From: Thermoanaerobaculia bacterium
GTDB lineage: Bacteria > Acidobacteriota > Thermoanaerobaculia > Multivoradales > JAHEKO01
Length of the DNA: 34,365 nt
Reading direction: 5' to 3'
Assembly (NCBI GenBank): GCA_945787635.1
Contig: CALZIK010000184.1
Span: 1-34,365 of the forward strand
Shown: piece after piece, positions 7,065-15,061 of the stretch
Numbering within the stretch: the first letter of the stretch is position 1
Layout of the letters: the number at the start of each line of letters is the position of its first letter
The notes under the pieces: model-generated
Database searches by the model: none
What the model was told of the DNA's origin: nothing
The model's input: only the letters and a program-made list of their open reading frames with translations
Position numbers and translations under genes: made by a program

Positions 7065-7628
7065 CTACCGAAGACGAAAGTCGCGCTCGACCCGCCAGAC
7101 ACCCTCGGCGTCCCGAGCGATCGGCCGCACGGTCGAGGTCCTGGTGAGATCGGCCTTGCGGCGATCTGAAACCGTCTCGTCGTCCGCGAACTGGAGGTCC
7201 TGTCGCTGCCGCGGAATGTCGTCTCCCCAGAGCTCGAAGTGAATGTGCGCCGGCACTCCGCCGGTCGGGTAGGAACCCGGTCGGATCGTCTCGAGACGGT
7301 ATTCGCCGCTCTGGTTGGTGCGCACGACCGCGCACAGACGGGCGTTGCCCTCATCGCTCCCACCCCGTGAGTAGTAGCCCTCCTCGTCGGTCTGGTACGC
7401 GAGGATGTGAACGCCCGCGAGTGGCTCGCCGCTCGAATCGAGAACCCGGCCGGTCACCTGCATCGGCTCGCCGCGTTCGCCCTCGGGCACCATCACCCCC
7501 TGCCAACTCGTTGCCTGAGCACCCCGGCAGTCGCCTCGGCGCTGGGCGAAGGCAGAGTCGGGAATGAGACTCGCAACCACGAGCATCGCGGACCCGAGGG
7601 CCGCTTGCCTGAGATTCATTGCCACCAT
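7065..7628 (-). CDS. Secreted intradiol ring-cleavage dioxygenase-like protein
   Basis: 187 residues. Signal peptide: hydrophobic 8-22, cleavage after 'DSAFA' (about 28). The start may be the ATG at 7628 or the one three codons later. The core is the beta-sandwich of protocatechuate/catechol intradiol dioxygenases: 'VTGRVLDSSGEPLAGVHI' (58-75), 'TDEEGYYS' (80-87), 'IRPGSYPTGGVPAHIHFELW' (115-134). Candidate non-heme Fe(III) ligands are Tyr85 or Tyr86, Tyr120, His128 and His130, all in the expected order, so the site looks intact. Secreted members are poorly characterised; aromatic substrate cleavage outside the cytoplasm is inferred, and a non-catalytic role cannot be excluded. Confidence 0.8.
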   Translation of the reverse strand: MVAMNLRQAALGSAMLVVASLIPDSAFAQRRGDCRGAQATSWQGVMVPEGERGEPMQVTGRVLDSSGEPLAGVHILAYQTDEEGYYSRGGSDEGNARLCAVVRTNQSGEYRLETIRPGSYPTGGVPAHIHFELWGDDIPRQRQDLQFADDETVSDRRKADLTRTSTVRPIARDAEGVWRVERDFRLR

Positions 7629-7697
7629 GAGGAATTGTACGAGAGATCCGCCTAAAGAGTTTTCGGCTCGTCCCGGAAGCGGCGGCGCGCAGACGAG

Positions 7698-7722
7698 GGG
7701 TCGACGACGCGCTCCGCGACCC
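7698..7722 (-). terminator. Hairpin at the end of ctaB
   Basis: GGGTCG (7698-7703) pairs with CGACCC (7717-7722) around a 13-base loop, ending at the ctaB stop codon. It is GC-rich, with no clear T-run in the direction of transcription. It may end the ctaA-ctaB transcript. Confidence 0.3.
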
Positions 7723-8618
7723 TACGTTACGCGGTCGAGCACCAACGCTAGGCAGAGCGCCGGCAGGTAGAAGACGGACGCCATCAGCAGTCGCTTGGCC
7801 GTGCGTTCTTCCACCGATCGCAAGAACCCCACCGCGGCTCCCAGGAGGGCGAGCGAGAGCACGAGGCCGGCGACCAGATACGCCCAACCGGCCACGCCCA
7901 GAACGGTTGGCAGGAGACTGACCGGAACCAGCGCCGCGGCATAGAGAACCGCCTGCCGGGCCGCCGAGCGCCCGTCCGGCGCGATCACCGGCAACATCTG
8001 GAGCCCTGCGCGCGCATAGTCGTCGCGGCACATCCAGGCGATGGCCATGAAATGGGGCAGCTGCCAAAAAAACAAAATCCCGAAAAGGGCCCAGGCGCCG
8101 GCGCCGAGCTCGCCCCGGGCGGCGGCCCAGCCCATCACCGGGGGCAGAGCCCCAGGAACGGCGCCGACCAGGGTCGCGATCCCCGACAGTCGCTTGAGCG
8201 GCGTGTAGACCCACACGTAGCTGACCAGTGCCACGAGACCGAGAAACGCGGCCAGCGTGCTAGTCCGCCAACCGAGGGCGGCGATCCCCGCGGCGCTCGC
8301 CGTGATGCCCACCGCCATCGCCCATTTGGGGCGCATCCGGCCCGACGGCAGCGGCCGATTGCGGGTTCGCTCCATCAGCGCGTCAACGGCGCGCTCGCCG
8401 TGATGGTTGAAGGCCGAGGCGCCCGCCGAGACCAGCGCCGTTCCGATCACGGTCCAGGCAAACTCGATCCAGTCGACGTCGGCCCCCGAGCCGACGACGA
8501 AGCCCATCGCCGCCGTGACCGCCACCAGAAAGGTGATCCGGGGCTTGGTGAGCTCGTAGATGTCGCGAAAGCGCCCCGGTCCGCGACGAGTCGAGACCGC
8601 CGGCTCGGCGACGGTCAC
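7722..8618 (-). CDS. ctaB: Protoheme IX farnesyltransferase (heme O synthase)
   Basis: 298 residues from the GTG at 8618, which overlaps the ctaA stop (GTGA). It attaches a farnesyl group to heme B to give heme O, the first step to the heme A of the cox oxidase. UbiA-type prenyltransferase with about eight to nine membrane helices. The substrate motif 'NHHGERAVDALMERTRNRPL' (71-90) has the NxxxD/ExxxD pattern with Glu75 in the first acidic position, a conservative change, and the 'RTRNRPL' end. The second motif region is 'YTPLKR', followed later by 'CRDDYARAGLQMLPV'. Length is normal. Translationally coupled to ctaA. Confidence 0.95.
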   Translation of the reverse strand: MTVAEPAVSTRRGPGRFRDIYELTKPRITFLVAVTAAMGFVVGSGADVDWIEFAWTVIGTALVSAGASAFNHHGERAVDALMERTRNRPLPSGRMRPKWAMAVGITASAAGIAALGWRTSTLAAFLGLVALVSYVWVYTPLKRLSGIATLVGAVPGALPPVMGWAAARGELGAGAWALFGILFFWQLPHFMAIAWMCRDDYARAGLQMLPVIAPDGRSAARQAVLYAAALVPVSLLPTVLGVAGWAYLVAGLVLSLALLGAAVGFLRSVEERTAKRLLMASVFYLPALCLALVLDRVT

Positions 8619-9580
8619 GTCAGCGCCTTTTCGAACCGTCCGGCGCTCGCGGCAGGAGCTTCCGACGGCTTGCCCTCCCGAAGCCGCCAGGCGCGCAGCG
8701 TCACCAGCAGGCTCGTGGCAAGGACCATGGCACCCGTCGCCACGTGAACGGTGTTGGGGAGGACGGCTCTTCCGGACAAGACCACCGTGGCCCCGAGCGC
8801 GACCTGAATCACGACCAAGCCGGCGAGCGCCGCCGCCGGGCGCTTGAGCCGAGCCTCGGAGCGAGCCTCCCGCCAAACTCGGGCCACCGTCCAGACCACT
8901 AGCGCGGCCACGGTCACGGCGCCAACGCGGTGGGCGAAGTGGATCGCGATAGGGAAGTCGAAACTCGGCGGAATCAAACGGCCGAAGGCGAGCGGAAAGT
9001 CGGGGATCGCGAGGCCCGCACCGGTGTGGCGCATCACCGCGCCCAGGAGAATCTGAACGTAGATCACGGCGGTCGTTACAGTGGCGGCGCGCAGTACCCG
9101 CGGTGCCGCGGGCGCCGGCGTCGAGCCGTCTCGCCACCAACGCGACGTGACCGCCGCGAGAGTCACCACCAGACACAGAAAGATTTGCGCCAGCCCCGCG
9201 TGACTGACGGAGATTGGAGTCGGCAGAAACAAGAGCACGGTCACGCCGCCGAGGAGCGCTTGCAGAAAAACCGCAGCCACCGCGGTCCACGCGAGTCTGC
9301 GCACCCATCGGCGAGGCTCTCGCCGGGTGACCGCCACGGCCAGAACAACGGTCAGCAAAGCCACCGTTCCCGCGATCAGACGGTGCCCGTGCTCAGCACG
9401 AACGTTTTCGATCTCCCACCAGCGAGGCGGATTGAGGGAACCATATGAAAGGGGCCAGTCGGGCACCGACAGGCCGGCCTCCTTGCTCTTGACCAGCCCC
9501 CCGGCCGAGATCAACAGCACGATCAAGCAGACGAGAACCGCGGCGAATCTGTGCAGCCACTCGGGCGTCTCGGAGCGCAT
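8615..9580 (-). CDS. ctaA: Heme A synthase (COX15/CtaA family)
   Basis: 321 residues from the ATG at 9580; a GTG at 9634 would add 18 residues of less likely leader. It oxidises heme O to heme A in the membrane. About eight helices in two pseudo-symmetric halves, each with paired histidines: 'EHGHR' (His64/His66) and 'SHAG' (His127) in the first, 'HFAHR' (His214/His217) and 'NTVHVATG' (His279) in the second, serving as substrate and cofactor heme ligands. 'GGLVKSKEAGLSVPDWPLSYG' (27-47) and 'RHTGAGLAIPDFPLAFG' (184-200) are the duplicated conserved loops. It is coupled to ctaB and divergent from the gene at 9674. Confidence 0.94.
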   Translation of the reverse strand: MRSETPEWLHRFAAVLVCLIVLLISAGGLVKSKEAGLSVPDWPLSYGSLNPPRWWEIENVRAEHGHRLIAGTVALLTVVLAVAVTRREPRRWVRRLAWTAVAAVFLQALLGGVTVLLFLPTPISVSHAGLAQIFLCLVVTLAAVTSRWWRDGSTPAPAAPRVLRAATVTTAVIYVQILLGAVMRHTGAGLAIPDFPLAFGRLIPPSFDFPIAIHFAHRVGAVTVAALVVWTVARVWREARSEARLKRPAAALAGLVVIQVALGATVVLSGRAVLPNTVHVATGAMVLATSLLVTLRAWRLREGKPSEAPAASAGRFEKALT

Positions 9581-9622
9581 CGGTTGGAGTCTATCCGCTG
9601 GCCAAAACCAGTCCAACACAAT

Positions 9623-9630
9623 GCTACTAT
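9623..9630 (+). promoter_or_regulatory. Possible extended -10 promoter for the 9674 gene pair
   Basis: The sequence TGCTACTAT (9622-9630) is an extended -10 element (TGn followed by TACTAT, 4/6 match). No -35 box is apparent at the right spacing. Transcription would start near 9637, leaving a leader of about 37 bases with AAGGAAG as ribosome site. Prediction by eye. Confidence 0.3.
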
Positions 9631-9673
9631 TCACGTTTCGCGCTGAGCCGAACCCGCTGACAAGGAAGCCTTT

Positions 9674-10057
9674 TTGAGTCTCGCCCTAGCCGTTTTCGCA
9701 GGCATCGCCGTCGCCGCGACGCTCTGGTTCCTGATCCGGCTGGCCGCTCAGCGCAGCCAGCTCGTCAAGAGTCTGGCCTTCCCTCTCTACGTAGCCGCTC
9801 TCGCCGTCGGCCTCAAGATCTTTACCCTCTTCGAAGCCGAGTCCATTCGAGAGCTGGCCCACTTCGACGTCGTACTCGCCGGCGTCCTCACATTCCTGAT
9901 CGCCATCGTGGTAATTCGCGTAGTCGGGCTGATCTTTTTTGACGTCTATCTCCACTCGAGCCGGGGCGTTCGGCTGCCGCCGCTTCTGCCCAAGGTCGCG
10001 ATCGGCACCTCCTACCTGATCGCCGCGATTCTGGTCATCAAGCTCGTCGGCTCTTGA
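9674..10057 (+). CDS. Small four-helix membrane protein (resembles the N-terminal part of MscS-type channels)
   Basis: 127 residues from a TTG at 9674; the AAGGAAG at 9662-9668 fixes this start. Four hydrophobic helices at about 2-22, 34-52, 64-90 and 107-126. The segment 'DVYLHSSRGVRLPPLLPKVA' (90-109) resembles the loop before the pore helices in some large mechanosensitive-channel-like proteins, but the MscS pore helix and beta domain are absent, so it would be only the sensor-paddle part. That likeness is weak. Its TGA overlaps the TTG of the next gene (TTGA), so the two are translationally coupled. Function unknown. Confidence 0.7.
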   Translation: MSLALAVFAGIAVAATLWFLIRLAAQRSQLVKSLAFPLYVAALAVGLKIFTLFEAESIRELAHFDVVLAGVLTFLIAIVVIRVVGLIFFDVYLHSSRGVRLPPLLPKVAIGTSYLIAAILVIKLVGS

Positions 10058-11226
10058 CCGAGATCGGCCGCCTCGAAGATCAACTGCGGCTGGGACTGGT
10101 TCACGAGGTCAGAGGAATCGGATCTTCAACTTCCAAGATATTTCTCAAATCGACGGGCAGTCGCACGATACGCCTTGCCGCCCTAGTGATCGGAGCGGTG
10201 GCGTTGATCGGCGCTGCGGTTTTCCTCGGAGGAGGTTTCGACACCAAGTCGGCTCCCGAGGGAACTCCGCTCGAGATCGTCGAGCATGAGCGCATCGACC
10301 TGCCCGAAACAGAGCTCGACCCACTGACCGCCGCGCTCGCCGACTTGGAAGCTCCCGAGCCCGACGACATCGGCGAGTCCGGCGAAGACGCCCGGCTTCC
10401 TACCGAGCCCTCCCCTGCCGCGCCCGCTCCGGTCAGGGGGCCTGCCCCCCCGCCCCGAGTGGCCACGGCCAGGACCGCGACCGCGGCACCCAGCCTCGCT
10501 CAGGACCTCGAGGTGGCTCGCAACAAGCTCGAAGCCGGCCTCCACGCAGAGTCTCGGCTCGATCTCGAGAAGCTCATCGCGAACAACCCGGCCGCGAACG
10601 CTACGCCCCAGGCCTACCTGCTGCTGGGTACCGCCCATGAGCGGGAGAGCAACATCGACAAGGCCAGGGCCGCCTACGTCGAGCTGAGAAGCCGGTTTCC
10701 CCGCTCAGGCGAAGCCGCTGAGAGCTTGTATCGAAGCGCCCGGCTGCTGCAGGCGGAGGGCGGCCGAGATCAATTGGGCGCCGCTCGCGCACTGTTGACG
10801 GAGCTCGCCGACCAACATCCGGAATCGAGCTGGGCGCCCCGGGCTCTGGTCGACCGAGCGTCGATCGAGATCGAAGCCAAATGGGCGGTCCAGGACCCGG
10901 TTCTCAAAGCCCAGGTTCCGGCCGCGCTGGTCACCTACCGCGACCTCGTCGGAAGCTATCCGAAAGACTCCGCCGTCGAAGACGCGCTATGGAGACTTGG
11001 CGACATGTACTTCGAGCTCAAGGAGTTCGAACGCTCGGCGCAGGCGTTCGAGGATCTCGGCCTGCGGTTCCCGGATACCGAGCACGACGCGTGGTGGCAG
11101 GCGGGCCAGGTTTACGATCGCCGACTGCACCAGCGGGAAAAGGCTGTCGCCGCCTACCAGCGCGTGCCGCAAAGCTCGAAGCGCCACGGAGACGCCCAAA
11201 AGCGGATCAACCGCATCAAGCGGTAG
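10054..11226 (+). CDS. Membrane-anchored TPR-repeat protein
   Basis: 390 residues from a TTG overlapping the upstream stop. A cytoplasmic N-terminus of about 38 residues, one membrane helix (40-60), an acidic and then Ala/Pro-rich linker (about 65-150), and a C-terminal alpha-helical part with tetratricopeptide repeats, for example 'AYLLLGTAHERESNIDKARA', 'ALWRLGDMYFELKEFERSAQ' and 'AWWQAGQVYDRRLHQREKAV'. The repeats look like those of YbgF/BamD-type outer-membrane assembly or scaffold proteins. The C-terminus is basic ('AQKRINRIKR'). It probably works as a periplasmic scaffold with the coupled small membrane protein; no enzyme motif is present. Confidence 0.82.
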   Translation: MTEIGRLEDQLRLGLVHEVRGIGSSTSKIFLKSTGSRTIRLAALVIGAVALIGAAVFLGGGFDTKSAPEGTPLEIVEHERIDLPETELDPLTAALADLEAPEPDDIGESGEDARLPTEPSPAAPAPVRGPAPPPRVATARTATAAPSLAQDLEVARNKLEAGLHAESRLDLEKLIANNPAANATPQAYLLLGTAHERESNIDKARAAYVELRSRFPRSGEAAESLYRSARLLQAEGGRDQLGAARALLTELADQHPESSWAPRALVDRASIEIEAKWAVQDPVLKAQVPAALVTYRDLVGSYPKDSAVEDALWRLGDMYFELKEFERSAQAFEDLGLRFPDTEHDAWWQAGQVYDRRLHQREKAVAAYQRVPQSSKRHGDAQKRINRIKR

Positions 11227-11243
11227 CAGAAAGAAGAGCGCGA

Positions 11244-11259
11244 CCGCCCCTCGGGGCGG
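11244..11259. terminator. GC-rich hairpin between convergent genes
   Basis: CCGCCCC, TC, GGGGCGG: a seven-base-pair perfect inverted repeat (realistically five to six pairs with a tetraloop or larger) in the 73-base gap between the TPR gene and the convergent cupredoxin-like gene. It has no T-run on either side. Probably a shared bidirectional terminator. Confidence 0.45.
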
Positions 11260-11299
11260 CCGCACGGTAGCTCATCGGACGCTTCGCCCGAGGTCGCGG

Positions 11300-12070
11300 C
11301 TAGCCCGCGGTGGGAGCGAAGTCGAAGGCAACGTCGACGGCGCCGTCCGCGCCGACCGAGACCGATTGGGTCTGCGTGCCCAGGGTCTCGTGCCACGCCT
11401 CGAGGACGTAGTCACCGGCCGGCAGTCCTGCGATCGAGAACGAGCCATCGGCTCCGCTGACCGCAAAGAACGGATGATCGACGACACCCATGTAGGCAGC
11501 CATCCAAGGATGGACGTCGCACTTGAAGCGAACCATCACCTCGGGAGCCATGAACTGCTTCTCGAGCTCCATGTTCTGGAAGGGCTGGCCCTGGTTGAAC
11601 TCTTCGTTCTTGGTCGGCAGAGCATGGACGTTATGCAGCGTCGGATCGCTGTTGCGAATCACCAGCGTCTGACCGGTCATGATCCCGGAGACGTGCGGGG
11701 TGTACCTGCAACCTTCCTGATTGAGCAACTGGGAGTCAGCCGGCGGCGAGAAGCTGCCGCTCAAGCCTTCCTTGACGTAGACGAAAGCGTTGGCGAGCTT
11801 GCCCGCCTCGGCGACTACGGTCTCGGTTTGGACCGGCTCCGAGTGGAGGCCGGCGCAGACCGGATCCGCTCCCATCTTGATCGCGGTGTCGGGATCGCCG
11901 TTCGAATAGTTGACGGTGCCGTTGATCGCGCCGTTTCCGGCGGGCGCCGCGGCAGGTGCGGGCTGGCTGCTCTCTTTCGCCACGGTCGTCTCACCGCCGC
12001 CACCGCCGCAGGCGACGAAGCCGAGGACAAGAACAATCGCGCAAAGCGCAGTGAGTCGATAGTTGTGCAT
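11300..12070 (-). CDS. Cupredoxin-like lipoprotein at the end of the bc-type operon
   Basis: 256 residues. Lipoprotein leader: hydrophobic 7-20, Cys21 followed by five glycines, then an Ala/Pro linker. The body contains 'NSDPTLHNVHAL' (140-151) and 'VRFKCDVHPWMAAYMGV' (180-196). His146 (or His149), Cys184, His187 and Met190 are in the order and spacing of a type 1 blue-copper site. A C-terminal beta domain (about 197-250, 'FSIAGLPAGDYVLEAWHE') resembles carboxypeptidase-regulatory/CnaB folds. It comes 54 bases after the octaheme cytochrome and is probably the last gene of that operon, which suggests a copper electron carrier or redox partner of the complex. That role is inference; a purely structural cupredoxin-like fold is possible. 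Confidence 0.72.
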   Translation of the reverse strand: MHNYRLTALCAIVLVLGFVACGGGGGETTVAKESSQPAPAAAPAGNGAINGTVNYSNGDPDTAIKMGADPVCAGLHSEPVQTETVVAEAGKLANAFVYVKEGLSGSFSPPADSQLLNQEGCRYTPHVSGIMTGQTLVIRNSDPTLHNVHALPTKNEEFNQGQPFQNMELEKQFMAPEVMVRFKCDVHPWMAAYMGVVDHPFFAVSGADGSFSIAGLPAGDYVLEAWHETLGTQTQSVSVGADGAVDVAFDFAPTAG

Positions 12071-12124
12071 TCCGACAGACCTCCTTGTAACTTGTTGGGG
12101 AGAACGCCGGACCCGGAGGGCCCG

Positions 12125-15055
12125 TTAGTTGAGATTCCACCAGATGTGGTCGCGCAGCGCAACCGTCACCTGGCCGGCGTCGGCGAGGAAGGCGTTGAGC
12201 TCTTCCTCCGACTCGAAGTAGCGCATCATCTCGCGCTTCTGGGCTGAGAACATGGGCGCCTCGATCGCCTGCGCGAGTGGCGATTGGTAGGTGCCGTCTT
12301 TCATTTTCTGGAAGTTGGCCGGCATGTTGGTGCCTCGCACCCACGACTGCGGGTCGGTGACCCACTCGGGCACCCAATCGTGGCGCAGCCGATCGGTCGC
12401 CAGCAGGAGCGACGGCGCCAGCTCCGCCGCGCTCACCCCGGCGACTGTGGAAGCCGACGGTCCCGCCGGGTGGCACTTCGCACACTGGAGCATGTTGAAG
12501 GTGACCCGGCCGACGGTCAGATTGCGCCCGTCGGGGCGACTCGGAGTCGAAAGGAAGGACTCGCGCTGGTCCCGGTGGGTGAAGTAAGACACCACCGTAT
12601 TGACTTGCTCGTCCTCGAAACCGAAGGTCGGCATGCGCGCGTTGAGCCAGGGCCTCATGGTCACGCTCGAGGGGTCGTGGAGGTAGCCAAAGAGCCAGTC
12701 CGCCTGCACCCGAGCGCCCTCGGACGCCAGGTTGGGCGGAAGCTGAGCGACATCCTCGAGAGCCGTCTTGATCGCTTGGCCTTCATCCTCGATCAAGTGG
12801 CAGCCCTGACAGTTGTAGCTGGTGATGAGCTTGCGCCCGGCGGCCAGAGCGGCTGCCCCCGGTGCCTGGTCGGCGCGCCGGCTCGACACAACATAGTCCT
12901 TCGTAAAGCCGAGCACGTTCGCGGTCACGGCCTCGGCCTCTCGCTCCGACATGCCAAAGTTGGGCATCCGGTAGAGCTCCGAGTACGACTTCACTTCTTC
13001 TTTGCCCTCGTCCCAAATGCGGGGCTCGAGCATCTTCGTCTTGATCCAGTCGTGGCGAGTGTGCGGAACGTCGTGGATGTGACCGAAGTCGAACTGGTGA
13101 ATTGGCTTCGAGCCCTCTTCGGTCAGCTCCACGCCGATCGGCTTGGCTTTCTCGAATCCGGCCACCTCGTGGCAGCCCCAGCAGCCGTACTTCTGGATCG
13201 TCTCCTCGCCGAGATATCGATCCCGCGCCCCGTCGTCCATCTTGTCGAGCTCGGCGTGGCTGCGCTCGATAGTCAGGTTGTTCTGCAGGTACTCGAGAAC
13301 CAAGGCGTCGCGCGTCTCGTGGTCGACCGCGGGGAGCTCGGCGTCTTCGAACTCGGGCGCCCTGCTGGTCAGCAGGTAGGCGGTGATGTCGGCCGCCTCC
13401 CGGTCGGTCAGTCGCAAGCTGGGCATCCGCGTCGCGGGGTTGTACTGCTTGGGGTCCTTGAGCCAGGCGAAGAGCCACCCGCTCGAAAGCTTGCTTCCGG
13501 CCCGGATCAGGTTGGGCCCGTGGAGTCGGTTGATCTGCGGAAAAAAGTCGTCGCGCTTGGCGTCGGCGTCGCGAATGTGGCAACCGGTGCAGCCAACGGT
13601 TTCGTAGAGCTCTTGCCCGCGGGCCACGTCGCCGGCCGGCGCCGGTGGGTACTCGGGGCTCTCCGACTGTGACCAGATGTAGGCGACCATCGAGCGGATC
13701 TCGGCTTTCTGGCGTTCCAGATTCTCGGGCGAAGTCGTGTTGGGCTGGAAGAAGAAATGCGGCATCCAGGTCGTCGGGCGAAACTCGCGCGGCGCCGAGA
13801 TCCACTTGTAGGCGAAGCCCTGCGAAACCTTGGAGGCGACCTTGTGCAACGCCGGTCCCGGCCTGGGCAGATCTTCAAAGGCCGGATAGTCGATCTTGTG
13901 GCAGACGTAGCAGCCCATCTTGTTGATCAGCTGACGGCCGGCATCCTGGTGCTCCGACTCCGGCGTCCAGACATTGCCGGCATGGCAACCGATGCAACCG
14001 GACTCGGAGTAGTTGGCCGGCACAATCGGCATCTCGAGGTACTTCTGTGGCTTCCAACCCCACTTCTCCCTCCACTCCTGCTCCTGCTCCTTGCTGGTCG
14101 GCGAGTGGCCCGCACGCGCGAAGTCCGTGGCGCGATCGAGCCCCCCGTGGCAGGTCGTGCAGCCGAACGTCGTGTACGGATGCGGCGAAGAGGCGCTTAA
14201 GAAGAGATCCAGCCGGGGATGACTGCGAAAGGGCTGCTCCCAGGTCTCGTCGTCAAAACCGGCGCGAGTCGAGGCCACGTGACAGGTCATGCAGCGGTCG
14301 ACGCGGTCCACGTCGGTGAAGTTGATGTCGTTGTAGAGCCCCGAGAGAATGACTTGCTCGATCTTGAGATCGGGTAGGACGAAGTCCATGAACGGAGCAT
14401 TGAGGACGTAATAGTCGATCTTCTTGTCTAGGCTCGCGACCCGGTGCTGGAGGTTGTCGTAACCAGATCTCAACGCCGCCAGCCGCTTTTCCGACGACTC
14501 GAGACCGCTGCGCTTGGACTCGATATCGGCTTCGAGCGATTTTTTCTGATCCGCAAAAGACTCGAGCTCCTTGCGCTGCTCCAAGTGCGTTGCGGCCAAG
14601 CGTTCGACCTCCGCCCGGACCTCGGCGATGCGGCCCTCGTCGCCACTCTGCAAGGCCACGTCGAACTGGAACCGTTCGGTATCGAGTAGTGATTTCGTGG
14701 TCCGCGAGCGCGCGTCGGCAGCGTAGAGATTCTTGCCCGTCGCGACGAGCGCGTCCTCGAGCTCATCCAGCTCGTTGCGCTTGTTCGCCAGGGCGGCTTC
14801 CTCACCGGCGATGTCCTCTTCGATTCGCGCGATGTCGTTCTCGTTGAGCTTGGCGCGCTCGGCTTCGGCCTCGGTCACCAGCTGCTCGCGCTCGAGCTCC
14901 CGAAACTCCGCCTGAAGGCGCTTCCACGGCTTGGCATAGTCGTCCCAGACCATCCACAGGGTGGTCACCAGCAGAGCGATCGAGCTCCAGGCGAACACCG
15001 CGTTCATGCCGCGGAAGTTGTAGTGCCGATCGGGGATCTTTTTGGGCGCTGCCAT
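12125..15055 (-). CDS. Membrane-anchored octaheme c-type cytochrome of a bc-type complex
   Basis: 976 residues. One N-terminal membrane anchor (about 18-37), a long coiled coil (about 43-212, heptad-rich Glu/Lys/Leu), then eight heme c motifs CxxCH at 255, 299, 354, 382, 489, 625, 749 and 858. The first four are close together; the last four lie in separate modules of roughly 110-135 residues, each with class I cytochrome features such as 'TRMPSLRLTDREAADITAYL' (542-561), where the Met could be a sixth heme ligand. No cleavable signal is evident, so the anchor stays. It sits six bases after the subunit IV gene in the operon with Rieske and cytochrome b, in the place of cytochrome c1 or f. It would carry electrons from the Rieske centre outward. 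Confidence 0.9.
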   Translation of the reverse strand: MAAPKKIPDRHYNFRGMNAVFAWSSIALLVTTLWMVWDDYAKPWKRLQAEFRELEREQLVTEAEAERAKLNENDIARIEEDIAGEEAALANKRNELDELEDALVATGKNLYAADARSRTTKSLLDTERFQFDVALQSGDEGRIAEVRAEVERLAATHLEQRKELESFADQKKSLEADIESKRSGLESSEKRLAALRSGYDNLQHRVASLDKKIDYYVLNAPFMDFVLPDLKIEQVILSGLYNDINFTDVDRVDRCMTCHVASTRAGFDDETWEQPFRSHPRLDLFLSASSPHPYTTFGCTTCHGGLDRATDFARAGHSPTSKEQEQEWREKWGWKPQKYLEMPIVPANYSESGCIGCHAGNVWTPESEHQDAGRQLINKMGCYVCHKIDYPAFEDLPRPGPALHKVASKVSQGFAYKWISAPREFRPTTWMPHFFFQPNTTSPENLERQKAEIRSMVAYIWSQSESPEYPPAPAGDVARGQELYETVGCTGCHIRDADAKRDDFFPQINRLHGPNLIRAGSKLSSGWLFAWLKDPKQYNPATRMPSLRLTDREAADITAYLLTSRAPEFEDAELPAVDHETRDALVLEYLQNNLTIERSHAELDKMDDGARDRYLGEETIQKYGCWGCHEVAGFEKAKPIGVELTEEGSKPIHQFDFGHIHDVPHTRHDWIKTKMLEPRIWDEGKEEVKSYSELYRMPNFGMSEREAEAVTANVLGFTKDYVVSSRRADQAPGAAALAAGRKLITSYNCQGCHLIEDEGQAIKTALEDVAQLPPNLASEGARVQADWLFGYLHDPSSVTMRPWLNARMPTFGFEDEQVNTVVSYFTHRDQRESFLSTPSRPDGRNLTVGRVTFNMLQCAKCHPAGPSASTVAGVSAAELAPSLLLATDRLRHDWVPEWVTDPQSWVRGTNMPANFQKMKDGTYQSPLAQAIEAPMFSAQKREMMRYFESEEELNAFLADAGQVTVALRDHIWWNLN

Positions 15056-15061
15056 GGCTTG

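Noticed and set aside
12284-13672. Plus-strand 462-codon frame opposite the octaheme cytochrome gene
   Set aside because: Composition is that of a shadow frame (Val/Leu/Arg/His-rich, no domain), and the opposite strand encodes eight intact heme motifs.
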